Below are positions 9,862 to 19,330 of a stretch of DNA of 64,000 nucleotides, one piece after another; the stretch's first letter is position 1, and each line of letters begins with the position of its first letter. The position numbers and the translations under genes are program-made. Origin of the DNA: Aristolochia californica (taxonomy: Eukaryota; Streptophyta; Magnoliopsida; Piperales; Aristolochiaceae). Location of the stretch: assembly GCA_029961685.1 (NCBI GenBank), contig JARWKL010000002.1, positions 29,852,908 to 29,916,907 of the forward strand, written 5' to 3'. The notes under the pieces were generated by a model that did no database searches, was not told the DNA's origin, and saw only the letters and a list, made by a program, of their open reading frames with translations.

Positions 9862-12123
9862 TCAAGAAATAAATTTTTGATCAAAAATTCGTCTACTTAA
9901 AGAATCTGCAAGGCTATTATTTTTTCCCTTTATATGTTCAAAAACTACTTTATAGCCATTACCAGTAATAATATCTACTAAATTTAACCACCTTCTACGG
10001 CTAATCTTGTTTTCTTTGCTTTTTTGAAAATATTTGACTATAGCTTCACAATCTGTTCTTAGAGTAAATTCAGGTTTATTAATAATAAATAATCTGAAAG
10101 CTTCTAAGGAATATATTACGGCTAAAATTTCTGAATCAATGCTACTCATATTACCTTTTTCTTTGAATTTTCCACTTGCATAACTACAGATTCTTTCCTC
10201 TTCTTTGTCACTGTACTGATGAGGTTTGGCTATCAATACACCTCCCCATCCTAGATTGCTGCCATCTGTTTCTATGATAAGGTAGTCCGAATCTAGAGGC
10301 ATCTGTAGTTTTGATAAGGTCTTTACTTTTTCTTTTACTTTTTTAACTAAATTCTTATCTTCATGGTTAAAGAATTTTTGTCCAGTAGGTGATGTTTTAC
10401 TATACAAAGGGCCAATCATTTTACCTATATCTTTTAGAAAAGGTCTAGCATAATTTACTAATCCTAAGAACTTCTGTAATTGTTTTGTATCAGACAGGTC
10501 ATCAGGCATTTCAAGGATCTTCTTTGAGATATGGTCCTGTAGCTCAATCTGTCCTTGTCCAATATTAACTCCTAAAAACTTTATATATTCTTTGAATAAT
10601 TCAATTTTTGTTTTGCTAATTATTATGCCTTCTTGCATAAAAGTGGCTAATACTAATTGCAAATGTCCTATATGGTCTTCAATGGTTTTACTAAAAACTA
10701 AGATGTCGTCTATATAAACAAGTACAAAATTATCATATTTTCTAAAGATGTTATCCATTTTTCTCTGGAAAATAGCTGGAGCATTTTTTAAACCAAAGGG
10801 CATTACTAACCATTCAAAATGCCCTTCTGGACAAGTAAAGGCCGTCCATTCGATACTATCTGGGTGCATTTTAATCTGCCAAAAGCCTGACTTACAATCA
10901 AACTTACTAAAAATCTTTTTATCTTGGATCTTATTAATTAGCTGAGTTTTGTCTGGAATATTATAACTATCAGTAACTGTATTATCATTTAGTCTTTTAT
11001 AATTTATGACCATTCTTGATTTTCCTCTTTTTTGTTCACTATGTTTTCTAACAATAAAAGCAGCTGATCTATGGGGACTAATAGATTTTCTAATTATTCC
11101 GAGTTTTAATAATTCATTAATGTGCATCTTAAAGTCTTCTTTATCTAAGTTAGTTGCTTCTATATTAGCTGTTCTTACTATGTAACTTGGATTTAATAGT
11201 TCTAGTCTACACTGAATATGGTTATTTTCCCAATATTTAAGTGGATTTTCTCCAAAATATTCTAACTGATCAAGCTTATCTATAATCTGTTGTAACTGAT
11301 GTTTGTCTTTGTGGTTAATATTAACTATCTCTAGATATAATTTTTCTGTATCTAAGAAAGTATGATCTAATTCTATCATTCTTTCTATCCAGTCTTCAAA
11401 ATCTTCTGTTTCTTCCATAGCTTCTTCTAAATATTCTGGAGAGCTAGGTATTGTAATTACAGATTCTGATGTTTCTGGTACTTTTGATGCTTCTCCTAAA
11501 ATGACAGGGACATCTACAATATCTTCATAACAAAGGAGTTTATTATCTAGTTTTTCTAGAGTATTTTCTACGTGTTGAGCTAATGCTTCTAAAGTAGCTG
11601 GAGGTGTAGTCTGTTTACAACTGCCTAGCACTGGACATTGACACGTAGTAAAGTTTGTGTTTTTGGGATGTTCTGAGGGGCCACCACGCTCCGCTGAAGG
11701 AGAACAAGAAAAAGTAGGGGAATAGGTAGTTTGGACCAGGACAATACTAGAGTTTTTATGAAAGTGGAGGTAGTCTCGGGAAATGGTTAGAGAACCATTG
11801 TTATGAAGGATGAAATTGAGTCCAAGAATAAAGTCAACTTTAAGTTTAAGATCGCGAACCCAGGTAAGAGGTAAGGGGTATGAAGCGGAGAAAGTAGAAC
11901 AGTTAGTAAAAAATTGAAGTTGACCATTATCTACGTACTGGGTATAAGGATTATACGTGCCATCTACTTGTTGACTAAGGACTGTTTTAGAAGTGGTTTT
12001 AATATAGTGGCGTGGAACTAGTCTGCGATGGATAATACACTTAGTACACCCAGAATCTACTAAAGCATCAAGGATAATGGAATGCTTATCTGGAAAAGTA
12101 AGTTTGGAAAAGTAACTTAGCAT
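9862..12123 (-). CDS. Protease-reverse transcriptase-RNase H polyprotein (open, 753 aa)
   Basis: This frame is uninterrupted for 753 codons. The aspartic protease motif LVDSGCT sits at residues 21-27 with D23 as the predicted catalytic residue. A long acidic linker with a Cys-containing segment follows (about 150-320). The reverse transcriptase spans about 330-530, with FSKFDCKSGFWQI, MPFGLKNAP and the catalytic YIDDIL near residue 470. RNase H spans about 600-745, with TDGSNLGWGG, RTDCEAIVKYF and NSLADSLSR. These activities process the polyprotein and copy pregenomic RNA into DNA. No integrase is present. The viroplasmin ORF starts 3 nt downstream. The upstream side is a rearrangement joint: an ORF on the other strand begins 11 bp away. 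An open frame of this length suggests recent integration. Confidence 0.92.
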   Translation of the reverse strand: MLSYFSKLTFPDKHSIILDALVDSGCTKCIIHRRLVPRHYIKTTSKTVLSQQVDGTYNPYTQYVDNGQLQFFTNCSTFSASYPLPLTWVRDLKLKVDFILGLNFILHNNGSLTISRDYLHFHKNSSIVLVQTTYSPTFSCSPSAERGGPSEHPKNTNFTTCQCPVLGSCKQTTPPATLEALAQHVENTLEKLDNKLLCYEDIVDVPVILGEASKVPETSESVITIPSSPEYLEEAMEETEDFEDWIERMIELDHTFLDTEKLYLEIVNINHKDKHQLQQIIDKLDQLEYFGENPLKYWENNHIQCRLELLNPSYIVRTANIEATNLDKEDFKMHINELLKLGIIRKSISPHRSAAFIVRKHSEQKRGKSRMVINYKRLNDNTVTDSYNIPDKTQLINKIQDKKIFSKFDCKSGFWQIKMHPDSIEWTAFTCPEGHFEWLVMPFGLKNAPAIFQRKMDNIFRKYDNFVLVYIDDILVFSKTIEDHIGHLQLVLATFMQEGIIISKTKIELFKEYIKFLGVNIGQGQIELQDHISKKILEMPDDLSDTKQLQKFLGLVNYARPFLKDIGKMIGPLYSKTSPTGQKFFNHEDKNLVKKVKEKVKTLSKLQMPLDSDYLIIETDGSNLGWGGVLIAKPHQYSDKEEERICSYASGKFKEKGNMSSIDSEILAVIYSLEAFRLFIINKPEFTLRTDCEAIVKYFQKSKENKISRRRWLNLVDIITGNGYKVVFEHIKGKNNSLADSLSRRIFDQKFIS

Positions 12124-12133
12124 AAAAGACTTT

Positions 12134-13306
12134 ATGGAAGCCGAAAGTTCTTCAGTAAATAACCCTAATAATTATACAACTTATCCTACTCCTCCTCCCA
12201 GAGAAGTCTTCCATTCAGGTAATATGCCCAGAATACCATATACAGAGCCAATAACTTTAGAGAAACCTGTACATCCAAAGGGAAAAAGAAGGGATACAGA
12301 AAGACCTATCACTTTCCAAGATAAAGGAAGAGGAAAAATCCTTAACCTTTCTGCTCATGATCCCCAAGAGTGGACTACTGTTTTAGACCTCTGGAAAAAC
12401 CAGGTAGTCTCAGACTATATACAACATTTTCAATCTCAAGATGTAGAAGAGATGTATCGATACTTAGAAACCTTCTTAGGAGAAAGTACTAAAGCTCTTT
12501 GGGAAAGTTACAAAAGATATGATCCAACCCAATTTGGTCAGTTAATGAGTTTAGGACCTAACCCATACAATTTTGTTAATAAAGTCTTTCAACTAGTAAC
12601 AGGCGAAGACCCAAATCTAGGATCTATAACGCTGCAAAGAGATGCTGTAATCCATTTAGAACAACTTAGTCTTTATAATTATAAATATGTCAAAAAATTC
12701 TTACAAGACTACTTTTATTATACATGCATTTCAGGAAATGCCTTTAATAAAGACTTAGGGATAAAATTATTTCGAAAACTACCAGGAGCTTTAGGAAAAG
12801 AAATCTATGAAAAATGGCAGAAAATTGAAGACCCTAATCCTAATAGTGTATTTTCTATAGGACAAAGAACAAATTATTATATTGCTCCTTCTCTCAGACA
12901 TATTCGTGAAGACCAAGTATCATACAGTGTAGCCAGAGATACAAAAAAGATTATCTTTTGTGATCACTGTGAAACTCTTACCAAGACTATCCAGAGATTA
13001 AACGAGAAAAGAAGAATATTAGAAGAAAAGAATGATTTTCAGAAAGAATATATCGAGACTTTAGAAAAAGAAAACAGAATGTGGAAGGCGAAAGCAACAG
13101 GTACGTTCTGCACTCAGCCCCCTACTAGTGAAGGGTTTTCACTAGCTAGTCCGGCTCAAACGGCCGCCGGTAAAGACATATCAAGTCCGTTGACGGCTGG
13201 GCATTTGCCAAAAATGCCAAAAGAAAAAGGAAAAGAAAAAACAGAAGAAAAGGAAGAAGATAAGCATGAAAAGACCTTGGTAGAAAAGGAAGAAATAAAA
13301 AGATGA
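12134..13306 (+). pseudogene. Chimeric ORF: coat-protein fragment joined to viroplasmin C-terminal half
   Basis: This is one open frame of 390 codons from two unrelated parts. Residues 1 to about 245 resemble the N-terminal and core part of a caulimovirid coat/gag protein: a disordered start rich in Pro, Thr and Asn, a basic segment, then a helical region rich in Tyr, Phe and Leu (for example KKFLQDYFYYTC). I see no zinc knuckle; the break comes before it. From about 12869 the frame continues as the viroplasmin Cys-His segment, coiled coil and Lys/Glu-rich tail, nearly identical to the minus-strand copy at 9023-9444. An in-frame TAA at 12113 supports starting at ATG 12134. The fusion is a rearrangement product; whether it is expressed is unknown. 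Confidence 0.75.
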
Positions 13307-13488
13307 TGGATGACTATTTTACTCAATATTTAAAAGAACAAGGGTATGGACTTAAAAATTCCTCAGACTCTTCCAGCAAGACTGGGTCCACTGGAACGCA
13401 GACACTCCAGTGTTATTCCCAAGATGAAGACGATTATGAATATGATTCAGAAGCAATCCAGAATCTGCTCACGACAGAAGGCAAATAA
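13303..13488 (+). CDS. Small acidic ORF after viroplasmin (61 aa)
   Basis: The ATG overlaps the viroplasmin stop as ATGA, a usual arrangement for reinitiation in polycistronic pararetroviral RNA. The product is acidic and Ser/Thr/Asp-rich, with a segment DEDDYEYDSEA near the C-terminus and no membrane segment. It could instead be the displaced end of the viroplasmin frame after an indel, since A-run length varies between the two viroplasmin copies just upstream. I do not recognise a family. Confidence 0.45.
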   Translation: MMDDYFTQYLKEQGYGLKNSSDSSSKTGSTGTQTLQCYSQDEDDYEYDSEAIQNLLTTEGK

Positions 13489-13860
13489 ATGCACCTACAT
13501 ACGACGAAGACAAGACAAATTGAAGATAGCACATCAAGACAGATCATCAAGACTTATCTAAAAAGAATCTTATCTACAGCATACAAGAGAAGACAAGACA
13601 AAGTAAGGACAGCACATCAAGACAGCTCATCAAGACTTATCAAGTGTGCCAGACAAGTGTGCCAGACACATCTTATCAAGTGTCCTTTATGTTATCGCAA
13701 TATACTTTATGTCAGTAATGTACAGTTACTTTATGTACAGAAGTTTGGTTAGTAACCAAACACCGCACACCTGGAAAGGAAAACGGATCAATCACTGCCG
13801 ATGGGGCCCAATGAGCACCCGGGTGATTCCCTTTGCTTCCTGGTGTCGGCAAAGTTTGGC
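13489..13860 (+). promoter_or_regulatory. Family-2 intergenic region upstream of TATA box, with direct repeats
   Basis: Two imperfect direct copies of a 53-bp unit lie at 13506-13558 and 13589-13641, sharing GCACATCAAGACAG and TCATCAAGACTTATC. A shorter tandem GTGTGCCAGACA pair follows at about 13645-13669. Repeats upstream of a TATA box in this position resemble the enhancer region of pararetroviral promoters; the role is inference. Confidence 0.6.
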
Positions 13861-13867
13861 TATAAAT
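13861..13867 (+). promoter_or_regulatory. TATA box of family-2 pregenomic promoter
   Basis: TATAAAT follows the viral ORFs and intergenic repeats and precedes a leader of about 1 kb without long ORFs, the expected layout for the 35S-type promoter. Transcription would start near 13890-13900. Confidence 0.65.
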
Positions 13868-13894
13868 TGCCTCATTTGTAACTTAGAAGACATG

Positions 13895-14896
13895 AATGAA
13901 AGACTTGTTTGAGCATACTCCTTTGCTGCTTACGATGACTTTCATAGCTTCTCTCTTCCTTCTCCAGTAATTGTTTTCCAAACCAAGTTGTAAGTTCCTA
14001 ACTTCATCCTTCTCCGATTTCTTAAGTCCTTTTCGGGACCTTCCTTCGGGTTTCTCCTGTTTGTTTCTCTGTAACACTTCTGGCTAACTTCAGTCCATCT
14101 TAGGCTAACAGTAAAAGCATTGTGTAATCCTTTGAGGGTTCACGGTCCTGAGTTCCATTTGCTGCCCATATATGTCTTCTGTGACGAAGGGCTTATTATT
14201 GTGGAATATTGACGGAGCCCGTGCCCAAAGCATTCTGCTAGGAAAGCACACACCTCTGTTAGTCCTAAGTGACGAGACCAGTTCGGAAGTGGAAAAAGAG
14301 AACAAATAAGGAGATCCCTCAGGAAGTTTGATTATACAGTTATCTTTGCTTCTCTACTTTTGTTTATCTTATGTTAGTTCTGTGGATAACTCTTGGTGTT
14401 ATAATCCTTGCACTCATTCTTACTGCCTTTATTGTTTGTTAATCTTAAGTTCTAGTCTAGACAGTTTGTTTAAGTTCTCGGATTGGGTATATTAGGCTGG
14501 AACACCACTGGGTGAGGGTTCTACCCTGACAGTCGCCTCTGCTCCCCACAGACCTTTGTCTAACGGGACCAAGCGCCGCTCCCGGTTGCTACAACGCCGC
14601 CGTACCCTTTCTTTATGTTCATTTGGCTTGTGTCTTTCTGTCTTCACCAGATTGCTAGACTTGTTCTTAGATATCTGCCTCCTTATTATATATATTTAAG
14701 TTTGTTTTATAATACTTTGCAGAAGTACGCTTTTATTTTTACATAATAGGTCTTTATAGTAATATCTGGATCTGAAGTATTTTTGCTTTAAGACTATTCG
14801 AATATTTTATCTGGATTCCTAGATGTTTAGAAGAATTGTTTGAATCTGATATTTTCTTGTTTATTACTATCATATTAAAGTGTGTAGAAAAAATAT
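13895..14896 (+). other. Family-2 leader region
   Basis: About 1 kb of non-coding viral sequence lies between the TATA box and the small membrane ORF. Only short frames are seen, which fits a pararetroviral leader. I looked for the canonical Met-tRNA primer site TGGTATCAGAGC on both strands here and did not find it. The region from 14493 onward is the left arm of the palindrome. Confidence 0.55.
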
Positions 14897-15094
14897 ATGA
14901 TCTTTGTTAATATTGCATTAGTCATAGTTTTTTGTAATTTTATAATCTTTAGTTTCATCTGTTTTGTTTTATCCCTTAACCATTATATTAGGGTATTTAA
15001 CACTCCTAGACCTATCTTTATTCCAAGAATACCTAGAAGACAAGTTTTAAGAAGAGAACATATTAATTCTCCAGAATTAAATAATCCTGATTAA
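14897..15094 (+). CDS. Small membrane ORF after family-2 leader (65 aa)
   Basis: The first 30 residues form one strongly hydrophobic segment (FVNIALVIVFCNFIIFSFIC), likely a membrane anchor. A short basic tail with RIPRRQVLRREH follows. It is the first ORF after the leader. Small ORFs occur at comparable places in some caulimovirids, but I do not recognise this one and assign no function. An identical frame lies on the minus strand at 15203-15400 in the other palindrome arm. Its 3' continuation is lost at the palindrome centre, so it could also be the start of a rearranged locus rather than a stand-alone gene. Confidence 0.5.
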   Translation: MIFVNIALVIVFCNFIIFSFICFVLSLNHYIRVFNTPRPIFIPRIPRRQVLRREHINSPELNNPD

Positions 15095-15202
15095 GACCCT
15101 GAATACTCCAGGAAAAAGAGTACCCCCTTGATAAAAAGAGTACCCCCTCTTGTATGCCAATCTTTTCAAGGGGGTACTCTTTTTCCTGGAGTATTCAGGG
15201 TC

Positions 15203-15400
15203 TTAATCAGGATTATTTAATTCTGGAGAATTAATATGTTCTCTTCTTAAAACTTGTCTTCTAGGTATTCTTGGAATAAAGATAGGTCTAGGAGTGTTAA
15301 ATACCCTAATATAATGGTTAAGGGATAAAACAAAACAGATGAAACTAAAGATTATAAAATTACAAAAAACTATGACTAATGCAATATTAACAAAGATCAT
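15203..15400 (-). CDS. Second copy of the small membrane ORF (65 aa), palindrome right arm
   Basis: The protein is identical residue for residue to the plus-strand ORF at 14897-15094, since it lies in the opposite arm of the palindrome. It has the same hydrophobic N-terminal segment and basic tail. It is preceded on its strand by an inverted piece of the leader, ending at 15804 against satellite, and has no promoter that I can see. Confidence 0.5.
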   Translation of the reverse strand: MIFVNIALVIVFCNFIIFSFICFVLSLNHYIRVFNTPRPIFIPRIPRRQVLRREHINSPELNNPD

Positions 15401-15812
15401 ATATTTTTTCTACACACTTTAATATGATAGTAATAAACAAGAAAATATCAGATTCAAACAATTCTTCTAAACATCTAGGAATCCAGATAAAATATTCGAA
15501 TAGTCTTAAAGCAAAAATACTTCAGATCCAGATATTACTATAAAGACCTATTATGTAAAAATAAAAGCGTACTTCTGCAAAGTATTATAAAACAAACTTA
15601 AATATATATAATAAGGAGGCAGATATCTAAGAACAAGTCTAGCAATCTGGTGAAGACAGAAAGACACAAGCCAAATGAACATAAAGAAAGGGTACGGCGG
15701 CGTTGTAGCAACCGGGAGCGGCGCTTGGTCCCGTTAGACAAAGGTCTATGGGGAGCAGAGGCGACTGTCAGGGTAGAACCCTCACCCAGTGGTGTTCCAG
15801 CCTACAATAAAA

Positions 15813-16380
15813 TATTTCATCTTTCTTCTTATTTTTCATTTTACTTTCTATATTTCGTCTTTCTTTCTATATTTTATTTTACTTTCTATATTTCAAATTT
15901 TGTTTCTATATTTCATGTTTATTTCAATATTTTATCTTTCTTCCTATATTTCATCTTTCTTTCTATATTTCATTTTACTTTCTATATTTTATCTGTCTTT
16001 CTATATTTCAAGATAATTTATATATTTCATCTTTCATTCTATATTTCATTTTACTTTCTATATTTCATTTTACTTTCTATATTTAATCGTTCTTTGTGTA
16101 TTTCATCTTTCATTCTATATTACATTTTACTTTCGATATTTCATCTTTCTTTCAATATTTCATTTCACTTTTTATATTTCATCTTTCTTTTTATTTTTCA
16201 TTTCAATTTCTATATTTCATCTTTCTTTCTATATGTCATTTTACTTTCTTTATTTCAACTATCTTTCTATATTTCACGTTTCTTTCAATATTTCATTTTA
16301 CTTTCCATATTTCGTCTTTCTTTCTATATTTACTTTGCTTTTTATATTTCATCATTCTTTCTATATTTCATTTTACTTTC
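15813..16380. repeat. 568-bp direct copy of satellite 8455-9022
   Basis: Positions 8455-9022 and 15813-16380 align at a constant offset of 7358 bp with no indel and only a few substitutions. They flank the family-2 insertion on both sides, so the satellite stretch present once before insertion is now present twice. Confidence 0.88.
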
Positions 16381-17021
16381 AATATTTCCTCTATCTTTCT
16401 ATATTTCTTTTTTCTTTCAATATTTTATTTACTTTCAATATTTCATCTTTCTTTATATATTTCATGTTACTTTATATATTTCATCTTTCATTCTATATTT
16501 CATCTCTCTTTCTTTTTTGCATTTTATTTTCTATCTTTTATCTCTCTTTCTTTATTGCATTTTACTTTCTATATTTCATCTTTCTTTCTATATTTCGTTT
16601 TACTTTCTATATTTCTTTTTCCATTCTATATTTAATTTTACTTCATATATTTTATCATTCTTTCTATATTACATTTTACTCTCTATATTTCGTCTTTCTT
16701 TCTATATTTCATTTTACTTTCTATATTTCAACTTTCTTTCTATATTTCATGTTACTTTATATATTTCATCTTTCATTCTCTCTTTCATTTTACTTTTTAT
16801 ATTTCATCTTTCTTTCTGAATTTTATTTTAATTTTTTTATTTAATCATTTTTTCTTTATTTCGTTTTACTTTCTATATTTCATCTTCTTTCTATATATCT
16901 TTTTACTTCCTATATTTTCTCGTTTTTTCTATATTTTCCTTTACTCTGTATATTTCATCTTTCTTTCTATATATCATCTTTCTTTCTAAATTTCATTTTA
17001 CTTTCTACATTTCAACTTTCT

Positions 17022-19330
17022 TTCTATATTTCATTTTATTTTCTATATTTCTTCTTAGTTTCTATATTTGATCTTTCTTTCTACATTTATTTTTACTTTC
17101 AATATTTTATCTTTCTTTCTATATTTCATCTTTCTTTCTATATTTACTTTACTTTCTATATTTCATCTTTCTTTATATAGTTAATTTTACTTTCTATATT
17201 TTATCTTACTTTCTATATTTCATTTTACTTTCTATATTTCATCATTGTTTTTGTATTTTATTTTACTTTCTATATTTAATCATTCCTTCTATATTTCCTT
17301 TTACTCTCCATATTTCATCTTTCTTTTTATATATCATCTTTCTTTTTATATTTCATTTTACTTTCTACATTTCAACTTTCTTTCTATATCTCATTTTACT
17401 ATGTATATTTCTTCTTACTTTCTATATTTCATCTTTCTTTCTACATTTCTTTTTACTTTCAATACTTTATCTTTCTTTCTATATTTCATTTTACTTTCTA
17501 AATTTCATCTTTCTTTCTATATTTACTTCACTGTCTATATTTCATCTTTCTTTCTATAGTTAATTTTACTTTCTATATTTTATCTTTCTTTCTATATTTC
17601 AGGATAATTTATATATTTCATCTTTCATTCTATATTTCGATTTACTTTCTATATTTAATCATTCTTTCTATATTTCATCTTTCTTTCGATATTTCATCTT
17701 TTTTTCAATATTTCATTTCACTTTCTTTATTTCATCTTTCTTTTTATTTTTCATTTTACTTTCTATATTTCATCTTTCTTTCTATATTTTATATTACTTT
17801 CTATATTTCTTGTTTCCTTCTATATTTCATTTTATTTTCTATATTTCTTCTTAGTTTCTATATTTGATCTTTCTTTCTACATTTATTTTTACTTTCAATA
17901 TTTTATCTTTCTTTCTATATTTCATTTTTCTTTCTATATTTCATCTTTCTTTCTATATTTACTTTACTTTCTATATTTCATCTTTCTTTATATAGTTAAT
18001 TTTACTTTCTATATTTTATCTTACTTTCTATATTTCATTTTACTTTCTATATTTCATCATTGTTTTTGTATTTTATTTTACTTTCTATATTTAATCATTC
18101 CTTCTATATTTCCTTTTACTCTCCATATTTCATCTTTCTTTTTATATATCATCTTTCTTTTTATATTTCATTTTACTTTCTACATTTCAAATTTCTTTCT
18201 ATATCTCATTTTACTATGTATATTTCTTCTTACTTTCTATATTTCATCTTTCTTTCTACATTTCTTTTTACTTTCAATACTTTATCTTTCTTTCTATATT
18301 TCATTTTACTTTCTAAATTTCATCTTTCTTTCTATATTTACTTCACTTTCTATATTTCATCTTTCTTTCTATAGTTAATTTTACTTTCTATATTTTATCT
18401 TTCTTTCTATATTTCAGGATAATTTATATATTTCATCTTTCATTCTATATTTCGATTTACTTTCTATATTTAATCATTCTTTCTATATTTCATCTTTCTT
18501 TCGATATTTCATCTTTCTTTCAATATTTCATTTCACTTTCTTTATTTCATCTTTCTTTTTATTTTTCATTTTACTTTCTATATTTCATCTTTCTTTCTAT
18601 ATTTTATATTACTTTCTATATTTCTTGTTTCCTTCTATATTTCATTTTATTTTCTATATTTCTTCTTAGTTTCTATATTTGATCTTTCTTTCTACATTTA
18701 TTTTTACTTTCAATATTTTATCTTTCTTTCTATATTTCATTTTTCTTTCTATATTTCATCTTTCTTTCTATATTTACTTTACTTTCTATATTTCATCTTT
18801 CTTTATATAGTTAATTTTACTTTCTATATTTTATCTTACTTTCTATATTTCATTTTACTTTCTATATTTCATCATTGTTTTTGTATTTTATTTTACTTTC
18901 TATATTTAATCATTCCTTCTATATTTCCTTTTACTCTCCATATTTCATCTTTCTTTTTATATATCATCTTTCTTTCTATATTTCATTTTACTTTCTACAT
19001 TTCAACTTTCTTTCTATATCTCATTTTACTATGTATATTTCTTCTTACTTTCTATATTTCATCTTTCTTTCTACATTTCTTTTTACTTTCAATACTTTAT
19101 CTTTCTTTCTATATTTCATTTTACTTTCTAAATTTCATCTTTCTTTCTATATTTACTTCACTTTCTATATTTCATCTTTCTTTCTATAGTTAATTTTACT
19201 TTCTATATTTTATCTTTCTTTCTATATTTCAGGATAATTTATATATTTCATCTTTCATTCTATATTTCGATTTACTTTCTATATTTAATCATTCTTTCTA
19301 TATTTCATCTTTCTTTCTATATTTCATTTT
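17022..19330. repeat. Higher-order satellite repeat, 815-bp period, about three copies
   Basis: The same ordered series of variant monomers recurs with spacing 815 bp: frames starting at 17245, 18060 and 18875 are almost identical. The first copy lacks one 19-bp unit in its early part. Copies differ by only a few substitutions, so this amplification is recent compared with divergence between neighbouring monomers. Confidence 0.88.

Larger units (their letters stand above)
9019..13295. repeat. Inverted repeat with viroplasmin arms (about 425 bp each)
   Basis: Bases 9019-9444 are the reverse complement of 12869-13295, with one single-base indel in an A-run and very few substitutions seen. The arms carry the C-terminal half of the viroplasmin gene. 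The 3.4-kb interval holds the rest of viroplasmin and RT on one strand and the coat fragment on the other, so two head-to-head viral pieces are present. Confidence 0.85.
14493..15804. repeat. Nearly perfect 1.3-kb palindrome (639-bp arms)
   Basis: Bases 14493-15131 and 15166-15804 are reverse complements about a 34-bp spacer. Paired positions sum to 30297 throughout, so there is no net indel, and I found one mismatch (14549 against 15748) in the stretches I compared. The arms carry part of the family-2 leader and the small membrane ORF. The spacer repeats the motif AAAAAGAGTACCCCCT found at the inner end of the left arm. Confidence 0.92.
9023..15808. mobile_element. Endogenous pararetrovirus family 2, rearranged composite with viroplasmin
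   Basis: This block belongs to a different caulimovirid from the other copies: it has a separate protease-RT-RNase H ORF, a viroplasmin/transactivator ORF after it, and a different leader. Its parts are scrambled: viroplasmin and RT on the minus strand; coat-protein fragment, viroplasmin end, intergenic region, leader and a small ORF on the plus strand; then a reversed copy of that leader and small ORF. I see no movement protein. A viroplasmin gene occurs in caulimo-, soymo-, cavemo- and solendoviruses; the separate RT ORF followed by viroplasmin suggests the cavemovirus/solendovirus side, which is inference. The long open frames suggest younger DNA than family 1. Confidence 0.85.

Noticed and set aside
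12100..12140. Divergent gene pair with a bidirectional promoter between RT (minus) and coat (plus) ORFs
   Set aside because: Only 10 bp separate the two starts, and caulimovirid genes all lie on one strand. A rearrangement joint explains it better.
13495..13752. Overlapping small frames at 13346-13912 as viral genes
   Set aside because: They lie across the repeated promoter region, overlap each other and show no start context or conserved features.
13883..14305. Two minus-strand frames of about 65 codons in the family-2 leader
   Set aside because: Antisense to the viral leader, no motif, length expected by chance.
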